DNA from: JAZDFP01 sp043801445
GTDB lineage: Bacteria > Planctomycetota > MHYJ01 > JACQXL01
Length of the DNA stretch: 31,432 bases
Direction: 5' to 3'
NCBI GenBank assembly: GCA_043801445.1
Contig: JAZDMB010000015.1
Coordinates: forward strand, 1 to 31,432
Each line of letters begins with the position of its first letter. Position 1 is the stretch's first letter. The position numbers were made by a program, and so were the translations under genes. Of the stretch, positions 23,661 to 30,777 are shown piece by piece. The notes beneath the pieces are model-generated. The model made no database searches and was not told the DNA's origin. It saw only the letters and a program-made list of their open reading frames with translations.

Positions 23661-23734
23661 TGGCTGCGGGGTTAGGATTCGAACCTAAATAGCAAGATCC
23701 AGAGTCTTGCGTCCTACCGTTAGACGACCCCGCA
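23661..23734 (-). tRNA. tRNA-Gln (CUG anticodon)
   Basis: 74 nt including an encoded 3' CCA. The acceptor begins with U1 (U1-A72), typical of tRNA-Gln. The anticodon stem CAAGA/UCUUG encloses loop CUCUGGA, giving CUG, which reads CAG. It is upstream of the tRNA-Glu gene on the minus strand. Confidence 0.95.
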
Positions 23735-23793
23735 AGATAGTTTAACGACAATACGGATAAATAATAAACTATTGGACTCCTATCAAGAAAAAG

Positions 23794-24525
23794 ATGAAAA
23801 AACCTATTATCGGAATTAATGCTAATCTGACAGACGACAAAAAATATATCAGACTTTATCACGACTATTGCACGGCTATTTTGAAGTCAGGCGGCATTCC
23901 TTTTGTGATTCCTTCTTTAAAATTATCCGGCAGCGCTTCTTATAACAATAAGATATCAAAAGAAATTATCGGAAAAATAGACGGCCTTCTTTTAAGCGGC
24001 GGAAATGACCTCTCGCCGGCTTGTTATGGCGAAAAACAGCTTAAGGTAAAAATGAAATTAGTCCCCGACATCAAACAAATATTCGATTTGCAACTAACCA
24101 AATCGGCGCTCAAGAAAAAAATACCGATTCTGGGAATATGTTACGGCACCCAATTACTTAATGTGGCTTTGGGCGGTAACCTTTTTCAGGATATTACCAG
24201 CCAGATGAAAACCGCCAAAAAGCATACCAATACATTTCATAAAATCTATATCTGCGAAGGAACTATGCTCTACCGCATCATAGGTCAAAAGACCATCCGG
24301 GTAAATTCATTTCATCATCAGGCAATCAAGACACCCGGCGAAAATCTGATGATAAACGCCCGTGCAGAAGACTGCATCATTGAAGGAGTGGAAATACCGT
24401 ATCATCTCAAGAAAAATTATTCCTATAATAAATTCTGTCTGGGTGTTCAATGGCATCCGGAACGGATACTTGACCAAAAAGAACAATCACGCCTATTCCG
24501 GGCATTTGTCCAATCAGCTTCTTAA
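23794..24525 (+). CDS. Class I glutamine amidotransferase-like hydrolase, peptidase C26 (PuuD-like)
   Basis: 243 residues. The nucleophile Cys116 lies in LGICYGTQLLNVALGG and the catalytic His221/Glu223 in GVQWHPE, the complete triad of the C26 gamma-glutamyl hydrolases. IDGLLLSGGNDLSPACYG is typical of gamma-glutamyl-GABA hydrolase-like members. The exact substrate is not known. It is divergent from the tRNA pair and faces the YjbQ gene at its 3' end. Confidence 0.88.
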   Translation: MKKPIIGINANLTDDKKYIRLYHDYCTAILKSGGIPFVIPSLKLSGSASYNNKISKEIIGKIDGLLLSGGNDLSPACYGEKQLKVKMKLVPDIKQIFDLQLTKSALKKKIPILGICYGTQLLNVALGGNLFQDITSQMKTAKKHTNTFHKIYICEGTMLYRIIGQKTIRVNSFHHQAIKTPGENLMINARAEDCIIEGVEIPYHLKKNYSYNKFCLGVQWHPERILDQKEQSRLFRAFVQSAS

Positions 24526-24545
24526 TTTGGAAATACAGGTTTGAA

Positions 24546-24941
24546 TCAGTTCTTAAGGAAATAAAGATATACTTCTCTGGAGCGCGGACCGTCAAATTCG
24601 CAGAAGAAAATACCCTGCCAGGTGCCGAGCGCTAATTTGTCATTCTCGATAATCACGTTGATTGATGAACCGATAAGAGACGCCTTGATATGGGCGGCCG
24701 AGTTACCTTCGCTATGCTGATACGCCCCGTCCAGAGGCACCATTTTATTCAGTTGATTTAAGATGTCTTTCTGGACTGAAGGGTCAGCGTTTTCGTTGAT
24801 GGTAATACCGGCTGTGGTATGCGGCACGTAAACACACAGCAGCCCATTTCCCCATTGATTCTTTTTGGCAATCTCTTCTACTTTTGCGGTGATATCAATA
24901 AATTCAGTCCGTGCGGAAGTCTTGATAGAAATAGATTTCAT
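24546..24941 (-). CDS. yjbQ: YjbQ family protein (UPF0047)
   Basis: 131 residues. The signature block HTTAGITINENADPSVQKD and the end WQGIFFCEFDGPRSREVYLYFL identify the family. E. coli YjbQ has weak thiamine-phosphate synthase activity; the physiological role of the family is unsettled. It follows the lipoprotein gene by 53 bp on the same strand. Confidence 0.93.
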   Translation of the reverse strand: MKSISIKTSARTEFIDITAKVEEIAKKNQWGNGLLCVYVPHTTAGITINENADPSVQKDILNQLNKMVPLDGAYQHSEGNSAAHIKASLIGSSINVIIENDKLALGTWQGIFFCEFDGPRSREVYLYFLKN

Positions 24942-24994
24942 TTCGGCATCAGTGTCTTACAACCACTTTGGAGCAAATACTATTTATCTTCTTC

Positions 24995-26026
24995 TTACTT
25001 ATGATTTTGGTCTTCTTCTTCCTTTATGTCGTCTTCTTCTTCAGGCGTTTTCTCATCCTGTAGATTTTCCATAGCATTTTTTGCATCCGGCGGAATGATA
25101 ATAGGTTCCAGCTTATTATAATCGGCATACGTTGTTTCTATTTCATATTTGAATTTAGACATCTGATTCTCTGAAGATGCTTCCTCTTTAACTTCGGATT
25201 TATTTGTCGGTGTAATCGGGTCTTCTTCTTCAATATCTTCATTTTCTCCGGGGAACCCTCCCGGCATTTCCATACTTCCTTCCAAGGAAGCGAAGGTCTT
25301 GTAGAAACGCCCGTCATCTTTGCCCACCCACAGTTTTAAGCAGATTTTACTCAATGCAAAATTGCCGAATTCCATCGGCAGGTCCTTTTTACTCATAATG
25401 AGTTCCTGCAGGTCTTCAGCGCTAACGGTTGCTTCAATAATCCGGCAATCATTTTCACCGATTTTTACTTCCTCTTTAAAAGAAGCATCATTGATATGTT
25501 CCATATACAATTTACGCTGTATCTGTTCAAATTCAAATATCAGATTCTCCTGGCCGGATGGCTTATTCTGCCATCTTTGACTCCTTGGGTCTTTTATTAC
25601 GACAGTTTTATTTATCATATTAGAATACATCTCAAAACGCATTCCCAGTATCGAGCCGCTTTCATACAGAATATCATTGCATTTTTTTATATCAAAAGTA
25701 AAAGACATGTTCATCCCCATTATTTCGGTATTCATCGTCATCGTAGCCGCGTAACTTTTGGCGCTGAAGGTATTTTGAACCGCTTGTTGCAATACTCCCT
25801 TGGCGTCAGAAGACAATGCCGATGTCGGATTGGGTGTATCTACTTGAACTGCGACTTTTTCAGGAGGAGTAGGCGCCGGTTGTTCCTTAACAGGTTGAGT
25901 TACCTCCGGAGCAACAGCAGGCGGAACCGGTTTTTGTTTAGTTGAAGAGCACCCCATCGCAAATGTTAACCCCGAAATTAAAGCCAATCCTATGGAAGCA
26001 TAAAACATCTTTTTATTTGATTTCAT
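24995..26026 (-). CDS. LolA/LppX-like lipoprotein
   Basis: 343 residues. The signal peptide ends in the lipobox AMGC with Cys26 as the lipidation site, followed by a Pro-rich linker (residues 32-65). The region about 70-330 looks like the beta-sheet fold of outer-membrane lipoprotein-sorting or LppX/LprG-type proteins, with an AATMTMNTEIMGMNMSF strand and a DPRSQRWQNKP turn. A very acidic tail (EEEDDIKEEEDQ) ends the protein. AGAGGAG lies 7 nt before the start. A strong inverted repeat sits just upstream. The exact fold assignment is moderate. Confidence 0.7.
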   Translation of the reverse strand: MKSNKKMFYASIGLALISGLTFAMGCSSTKQKPVPPAVAPEVTQPVKEQPAPTPPEKVAVQVDTPNPTSALSSDAKGVLQQAVQNTFSAKSYAATMTMNTEIMGMNMSFTFDIKKCNDILYESGSILGMRFEMYSNMINKTVVIKDPRSQRWQNKPSGQENLIFEFEQIQRKLYMEHINDASFKEEVKIGENDCRIIEATVSAEDLQELIMSKKDLPMEFGNFALSKICLKLWVGKDDGRFYKTFASLEGSMEMPGGFPGENEDIEEEDPITPTNKSEVKEEASSENQMSKFKYEIETTYADYNKLEPIIIPPDAKNAMENLQDEKTPEEEDDIKEEEDQNHK

Positions 26027-26040
26027 ATAAATCTCCTCTT

Positions 26041-26111
26041 ACTGCCCGTTTGACCCCGATGTATATCGGGGGAATTATTCTTCTGACGTGATTCCGTTAG
26101 GGACGGGCAGT
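26041..26111 (-). promoter_or_regulatory. Nested inverted repeat in the lipoprotein leader
   Basis: Outer arms ACTGCCCGT (26041-26049) and ACGGGCAGT (26103-26111) are perfect 9-bp complements. Inside, CCCCGAT and ATCGGGG (26054-26071) enclose a 4-nt loop. The structure ends 15 nt before the start codon of the lipoprotein gene and just beyond its Shine-Dalgarno. A related CATCGGGA stretch recurs at 26140-26150. Confidence 0.6.
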
Positions 26112-26269
26112 TCGATCCCGATGAATCCTAAAGGGATGACATCGGGATATACATTTGTTATTAATATTTAGTTTTACAAGAAATAAGTAAATTTATTTGG
26201 CATGAAAAGTCAAACTAAAAAGCAAATATATTTTAGTAATTCTTGATTTTGAGGTTTAACACATATTCT

Positions 26270-26632
26270 CACCGCCGAGACGCAGAGAAGAGAACACGAA
26301 TAGGACGAATTTGACGAATAGCACGAATTATTCGCTTGCACCTCGCGGGGTGTGAAGGATTAGTTTCATTCGTGTGATTCGTGTTTCTCTTTCTTAAATC
26401 TGTGTCCCTAATGGATAAATAATCTGTGGCTACGTATTTATCCCCTCAGCATAAGTAAATAATTATCCTGTTTTCCTGGCCTCCTTATAAAAATTATCCG
26501 TGTTCATCTCGTGTTAATCTGTGGTTTATTTATTTAATCTGTGTCCAATCTGAAATGGCGAATTCCGTATTCTTTACCACAAAGACACAAAGAATTTCTC
26601 TGTGTCCTCTGTGTCTCTGTGGCAATCTTATT
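26270..26632. repeat. Cluster of dispersed intergenic repeats
   Basis: This gene-free stretch is made of fragments such as CCGCCGAGACGCAGAGAAGA, ATTCGTGTGATTCGTGTTTC, CCTTATAAAAATTATCCGTG and ACCACAAAGACACAAAGAA followed by CTCTGTGTCCTCTGTGTC. The same phrases recur at 1379-1419, 10979-11040, 11501-11605 and 27571-27710. The outer part of the gap (26112-26269) shows nothing further. Confidence 0.75.
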
Positions 26633-26635
26633 TTA

Positions 26636-27553
26636 CTACTGTCTCAGGACAAACACCTCAAATGTATTATCCGCAATAGCCGGCTGATTCAGCAGAATTG
26701 AAATACCTGTGCCTTGCGGTAGCCCCGGCAACAGAAACAGTTGCCTGATTAGCTGGTCCTGATTGGTGGGAATAGAGTATCCCAAAATCACACCGCCATT
26801 TAAATCAGGGTCTCCTAAAGGCGGATATAGCCCGCCTACCTGTAATGCCGAAATCGTGATGCTGATAACCTTATAACTTAATTTAGGTTTAGTTACCGCA
26901 CCATCTGCTATTTCACCTGTGGCAATTGGCGGAGTTAAAGGTCTTGTTACACCACCACCACCCGGAGCAACCCACTCAAATCTTTCCTGTAACTGATTGT
27001 AAGAAGGGATTTCACCGTTAGCCGGGATATCAATAGCCCTGATATGTCTTGGCTCAATTGACCCGTTAATAATCTCCAGATACCCGACCGAATTATCGGT
27101 CATCTTTGACTTGTTTACTGCATTGGTTGCAATCTTTGAGCCAGTTACTGCGCCGTCCGCAATCTTGGCAGAAGTCACCGCACCATCAATTATCTCTGCG
27201 GTGCCGATAATTCCATCCGCCATCTTTTCCTTGGTTACAGCGCCATCACGGATTTTCTCACGCGTAACTGCTCCGTCCAGTATCTTTTCTGACGTGATTG
27301 AGTTTGGTGCAATCTTATCAGCTGTAACGGCGTTACCTGCAATCTCATCCGTCTTAATTGCCCCGTCTTTAATCTCTGTACTATCAATTGGTGGGCTTAC
27401 TGGTCTACTTACTACTACGATACTCAATTTATCCGGCGTGACCGCGCCATCTTTAATTGTCCGGCTATCTATTGCCTTGTCCGCAATTTTCTCGTTTGTA
27501 ACTGCCTTTGTGGCAATATTACCAGTCTTCACTTCTAATGGTTTTAATGACAT
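26636..27553 (-). CDS. Tail-fibre-like decapeptide-repeat protein
   Basis: 305 residues. Residues 8-180 are tandem ten-residue units close to DGAVTxxKIA, often with Glu or Lys at the fixed positions, a pattern seen in phage tail fibres and in bacterial stalk or spike proteins. A short linker (VAPGGGGVTRPLTPP) leads to another DGAVTKPKLS unit and a C-terminal globular part. There is no signal peptide. The start follows AAAGGAG. It lies 159 bp downstream of the unknown gene at 27713-28510, separated by dispersed repeats. No capsid, portal or terminase gene is near, so a lone phage remnant or an extracellular structural protein are both possible. Confidence 0.65.
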   Translation of the reverse strand: MSLKPLEVKTGNIATKAVTNEKIADKAIDSRTIKDGAVTPDKLSIVVVSRPVSPPIDSTEIKDGAIKTDEIAGNAVTADKIAPNSITSEKILDGAVTREKIRDGAVTKEKMADGIIGTAEIIDGAVTSAKIADGAVTGSKIATNAVNKSKMTDNSVGYLEIINGSIEPRHIRAIDIPANGEIPSYNQLQERFEWVAPGGGGVTRPLTPPIATGEIADGAVTKPKLSYKVISITISALQVGGLYPPLGDPDLNGGVILGYSIPTNQDQLIRQLFLLPGLPQGTGISILLNQPAIADNTFEVFVLRQ

Positions 27554-27570
27554 ATAAATCTCCTTTTCTT

Positions 27571-27710
27571 AACCACAGATTAACACGAGATTTCCACCAG
27601 ATTATTCTTGTGCCAATCTGTGAAATCTTGTGGTTTATTAATTGTTTCACCGCCGAGACGCAGAGAGACGCAAAGAATTGCTCTGCGTCCTCCGCGCCTC
27701 TGCGGTTTTG
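27571..27710. repeat. Dispersed intergenic repeat
   Basis: AACCACAGATTAACACGAGA and CACCGCCGAGACGCAGAGAG, then CTCTGCGTCCTCCGCGCCTC, lie between the fibre-like gene and its upstream partner. The last two segments are mutually complementary (CGCAGAG with CTCTGCG), so this copy can fold on itself. Confidence 0.75.
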
Positions 27711-27712
27711 GA

Positions 27713-28510
27713 TTACACCTTTGCTACCTGGATATTAAGGTAAAGAATACCGTTCTCTATCTCATACCTGCAGAAGGATTTGTCCGGTAGATTCAACGGT
27801 TGGAAATTCTCAAACGCTGCGTCTTGAACACCCTTGAGAAACTCGTTAATGAGTTCATTCTGGGCGCCAATAATCGCAGAGTCGCCTTCCGAGCGGACAA
27901 TTGACACGCCTGACTGAACCAATTTCTGCACCAGTCCGGTCTTCAGGAATGTCCTGAATCCGGTCTTGGAAACATCAAGAGGTCCGCCGCTTGTGACCGT
28001 ATCGCCAGCCCGAAGCATTTCCTCAACCCGCTTGTCACCGGTGAGCCAATAGGCAGCGATGGGCGCAACGCTTCTACCACGAATTCTATCGCCGGTAAAA
28101 CGCAAGGTCTTGCGGGTCACACCCTCAGCCCAGGAATCGGTCTTGTTATCAACCGCATCCTTAAACCGTTTGGCTTCCACGCCATCCACGGTTTCAAAGG
28201 CAAGGGCTAAACCCAATTCCCATTTGTCATAGGCACTCATCAGATTCTTGATATGGGCGGTCTTGATTTCATCCGCACTTAATTCGCTCTTAGAGCGATA
28301 AGTCGGGTCAATCATTTTCGCCCATTCTAATCCTGCCGGTGCGGCAAGTTTGGTCTGAAACTTGCCCTGGTCCGGGATTGCCAACTGACGCTTCTGGTTC
28401 ATGCGAGTAGCGCTGTTCTTTAAGGTATCACGCCACTGCTCAACCATTCCGTCAGATGGAGGTATTGTCTCAGGAACAATAAGTCTTACTCCAGATACTA
28501 AAGTTGACAT
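27713..28510 (-). CDS. Hypothetical protein upstream of the fibre-like gene
   Basis: 265 residues, not recognised. It has no signal peptide or membrane segment, is mixed charged, and ends with a beta-strand-like segment (YEIENGILYLNIQVAKV). Its lines run about 52-60% G+C by spot count, against roughly 40% for neighbouring genes, which suggests recent transfer. It starts after AAAGGAG and shares strand and setting with the fibre-like gene. It may be a structural or assembly partner of it, but no motif shows this. Confidence 0.6.
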   Translation of the reverse strand: MSTLVSGVRLIVPETIPPSDGMVEQWRDTLKNSATRMNQKRQLAIPDQGKFQTKLAAPAGLEWAKMIDPTYRSKSELSADEIKTAHIKNLMSAYDKWELGLALAFETVDGVEAKRFKDAVDNKTDSWAEGVTRKTLRFTGDRIRGRSVAPIAAYWLTGDKRVEEMLRAGDTVTSGGPLDVSKTGFRTFLKTGLVQKLVQSGVSIVRSEGDSAIIGAQNELINEFLKGVQDAAFENFQPLNLPDKSFCRYEIENGILYLNIQVAKV

Positions 28511-28963
28511 ATAGTTCTCCTTTTAATAAATGTAATTCGTTGTTTATGGTTTGTAGCGGTCTTCAAGCCGAATTACCAAGTTCCAGAAGACAGAACTACG
28601 GCGGAAAGGGAAAAACGCCTGCCCGGCTGACAGGTTCAGGAAACCCAGCATCTGTCACTCCTGCAGATACTGGGTGGAGTGAATTCCCTTGCCTGTCCGA
28701 AGGGTGTTGTCCTTCCCTTCCCTCCATAGTCTTATTACTGAAAGGGGGTATTTCGGACACCTGAAATGAAAATTTAGGAAAAATAATTAGAGCCAGTAGA
28801 AGCCCCGCCTTGGGCGGGATAAACTCCGCGACGTAATGGCTCTTATCCCGCAGTGTAACGAAGAGATTGGCAACCACAGATGGCCCCCTACGGGGATAAC
28901 TCGCTGTAACATTCTAACGAATTAACAGCAAGTAAACACAGATGAACACAGAAATGCCAGTTT
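28511..28963. other. Gene-free stretch with large palindrome and dispersed repeat
   Basis: Short open frames on both strands look incidental. The stretch holds the palindrome at 28629-28697, a small CCCGCC/GGCGGG hairpin near 28805-28819, and a dispersed-repeat fragment at 28872-28960 with ACCACAGATGG, then AACACAGATGAACACAGAAA. Confidence 0.6.
28629..28697. other. Large imperfect palindrome
   Basis: Outer arms GACAGG (28629-28634) and CCTGTC (28692-28697) flank an inner stem of CCCAGCATCTG (28644-28654) with CAGATACTGGG (28664-28674), 10 of 11 paired, around a 9-nt loop. Outside it GGAAAGGGAA and CTTCCCTTCC are also roughly complementary. It lies 5' of the unknown gene, upstream of its start, and has no T-run. 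Confidence 0.65.
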
Positions 28964-28975
28964 AGATAAGGCAAG

Positions 28976-29349
28976 TTGACTTATATGGATTATTGTATTT
29001 TAAGTCAAGCATGGCTGACTTATGATAAGGAAAGAAACTTATAGGCGTAGTTTATAAAGCCCTCTTTACAAACTTGGCTGATTTTGTAAAGCACGCTTGC
29101 CAAACGAGGCTGTTTTTGGCAAGAGCGCTTGCCAAAAAAGAGAATTGGTGTTTATATTGACAAAAAGGTAGTCTTATGTTGTCAATAAGGCATAATTATG
29201 TTGACAATAAGTGCGATATTTTCCTTAAAATGAGCGTTTTCTCATATGAGAAAATACAGGAGTTTTGGAAAGAGCGTTTTCCAAACTCGGCTGTATTTGG
29301 TAAACACGGTTACCAAACGATGCAAACCTTTTCAAGTATTGAAAAGGTT
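28976..29349. repeat. Array of diverging 32-bp palindromic units upstream of the AbiE pair
   Basis: The unit is a 9-nt arm, a 10-nt loop with core GGCTG, the complementary 9-nt arm and a 4-nt spacer (CACG or AGCG), then the next arm. Arms begin at 29064, 29096 and 29128; the same architecture reappears at 29264-29317. Arm pairs differ (CTTTACAAA/TTTGTAAAG, CTTGCCAAA/TTTGGCAAG, TTTTCCAAA/TTTGGTAAA) while pairing is largely kept. Loops are CTTGGCTGAT, CGAGGCTGTT and CTCGGCTGTA. Degenerate units occur near 29001-29059. Between the blocks TTGACAA, TTGTCAA and TTGACAA lie 22 bp apart (29157, 29179, 29201), then an 18-bp palindrome (29237-29254). The array ends in a perfect 11-bp stem (29325-29349). 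Confidence 0.85.
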
Positions 29350-29397
29350 AGTTGTTCTTAATGCATCTAATTTATTAAATAATGTATAATAAAATGC

Positions 29398-29426
29398 TTG
29401 ACAAACTACTAATAGTTGTTTATAAT
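29398..29426 (+). promoter_or_regulatory. Consensus sigma70 promoter of the AbiE operon
   Basis: TTGACA (29398-29403) and TATAAT (29421-29426) match consensus exactly with a 17-bp spacer. The start of transcription would be near 29433, about 50 nt before the first start codon. Confidence 0.85.
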
Positions 29427-29455
29427 GACGTCAAGTATGGTTTATATGTATACTT
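29427..29455 (+). promoter_or_regulatory. Candidate operator for AbiEi autoregulation
   Basis: Just beyond the -10 box lie the palindrome GACGTC (29427-29432) and an inverted repeat AAGTAT (29433-29438)/ATACTT (29450-29455). TTGAC of the -35 box also pairs with GTCAA at 29430-29434. AbiEi proteins of known systems repress their own promoters by binding inverted repeats, so these are reasonable operator sites; this is inference. Confidence 0.45.
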
Positions 29456-29481
29456 AACTGCTTTATTAATAACTAATTTAT

Positions 29482-30777
29482 ATGTCACCTAAACTTTATC
29501 CTAATCTATACGAGAAGTTAAAAGACAAAGCAATAATCACTACTAATGATACTTTATCTGTAACTGAGAATAAATATCAAACATCTCAGGAATTGACCAG
29601 GTTAAGTAAAGGTGGTTATCTCCAGAAGATTCGCAGGGGTCTTTATGCGCTTGTGCCGATAGAATTTATCGGAAAGAACTATCAGCCGGATAAGTTTCTG
29701 GTTGCCAGTCGGGTTTCTGAACCATATGCAATTTCTCATTATTCTGCCTTGGAATTACACGGCATCGGACAGTCTGTTTTTAACAGGGTCTATATCTCCT
29801 CGCCGCATAGGTTCGTCTCGTTTTCTCATCAAGGAATAGAATATAAATGGCGATTCACGAAAGACCTATTTGGCGCCACAACTCTTGCTCGTGAAGGACA
29901 GATTATCAATGTAACAGATATAGAGCGCACCATTCTGGATTGCCTGCGCCAGCCGGACCTGGCTGGTGGGGTGGACGAGTTTATTCGTTCTTTGGAAGGA
30001 TTGCGCGGAACAGATTTATTAGCCGTATTATACAAATATATTATTGACCATAACGAACCACCGCGGATAAGTAAATTCCGGGCTGATTGGGAAACCAGAC
30101 GTTCGGAAATTAGCCAACTACAAAATAGCGGAATGATCAAGGTGGGAAGTATAGGATATGAGTTATCTCTGGCAGGCTTATTTTATTGTCCATTACCTGA
30201 AGCTCAGCAAGACATTAAAGTAGCGGAAAAGATATATCAATATCTTAGAACTAAATACAAGGAAAATCCTGAGCAACGACACAATTATCGGGTTATTGCT
30301 AACGACCTCGACGAAGACCCTCAACGGATAAAACGCATTCTATTAATTCTCCTTTCCGCACCTATTTATAATTCTTACAGCGGTCAGGGAGAGGAAATAA
30401 CATTGGCCGAGAGTATTTTAAATTATAAAGATTTTAATAACCTCTTACAGTCAACGATATCTAATGTGGGTAAAAATATTGTGCCTCCCTCAGAAGGTGC
30501 TTTTATAGACACACGACGATTACTTGAACATTTGGCACGGTTTAATGAAAAGGCGCTTTATGCCAAAGCAGGCTTTTTGCTTAGATTGTTTGAAACCAAC
30601 TGGAAGGTGGAGCCGGAAATATTTGATAATATCAAAAAACATATCAGTCAGGCGAAATATTACTGGCCACCGAAACTTGCCCGCGGGACAGGCGAACAAA
30701 TTAAAGAATGGAATCTGATTGTCCCGGAATATCTTGTTAACAAATACCAATATGCAACCAGACAAAAAATATCTTGA
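29482..30777 (+). CDS. AbiEi-like antitoxin (type IV toxin-antitoxin) with an inserted domain
   Basis: 431 residues; ordinary AbiEi antitoxins are about 200-300. Residues 1-60 are the winged-helix DNA-binding part (LTRLSKGGYLQKIRRGLYALVP). ISHYSALELHG at 84-94 and TDIERTILDCLRQPDLAGG at 145-163 are core AbiEi motifs, and the usual C-terminal helix block follows only at 342-371 (IDTRRLLEHLARF, then LYAKAGFLLRL). The stretch between, about 172-337, is not part of the standard protein; within it RVIANDLDEDPQRIKRILLILL looks like a second helix-turn-helix. The protein should repress the operon and counteract the downstream toxin. It overlaps the toxin gene by 26 bp. Confidence 0.82.
   Translation: MSPKLYPNLYEKLKDKAIITTNDTLSVTENKYQTSQELTRLSKGGYLQKIRRGLYALVPIEFIGKNYQPDKFLVASRVSEPYAISHYSALELHGIGQSVFNRVYISSPHRFVSFSHQGIEYKWRFTKDLFGATTLAREGQIINVTDIERTILDCLRQPDLAGGVDEFIRSLEGLRGTDLLAVLYKYIIDHNEPPRISKFRADWETRRSEISQLQNSGMIKVGSIGYELSLAGLFYCPLPEAQQDIKVAEKIYQYLRTKYKENPEQRHNYRVIANDLDEDPQRIKRILLILLSAPIYNSYSGQGEEITLAESILNYKDFNNLLQSTISNVGKNIVPPSEGAFIDTRRLLEHLARFNEKALYAKAGFLLRLFETNWKVEPEIFDNIKKHISQAKYYWPPKLARGTGEQIKEWNLIVPEYLVNKYQYATRQKIS

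Noticed and set aside
28629..28697. Riboswitch (for example cobalamin type)
   Set aside because: The conserved boxes of the riboswitches I know are not present on either strand.
28596..28877. Short minus-strand frame of 93 residues (and a plus-strand frame of 86) near the palindrome
   Set aside because: They run across palindromic noncoding sequence, lack a Shine-Dalgarno, and show no recognisable domain.
28976..29349. Type III toxin-antitoxin RNA antitoxin repeats
   Set aside because: Those repeats are near-identical and sit just before a ToxN-like gene after a terminator; here the arms vary, the downstream pair is AbiE-type, and a separate strong promoter intervenes.
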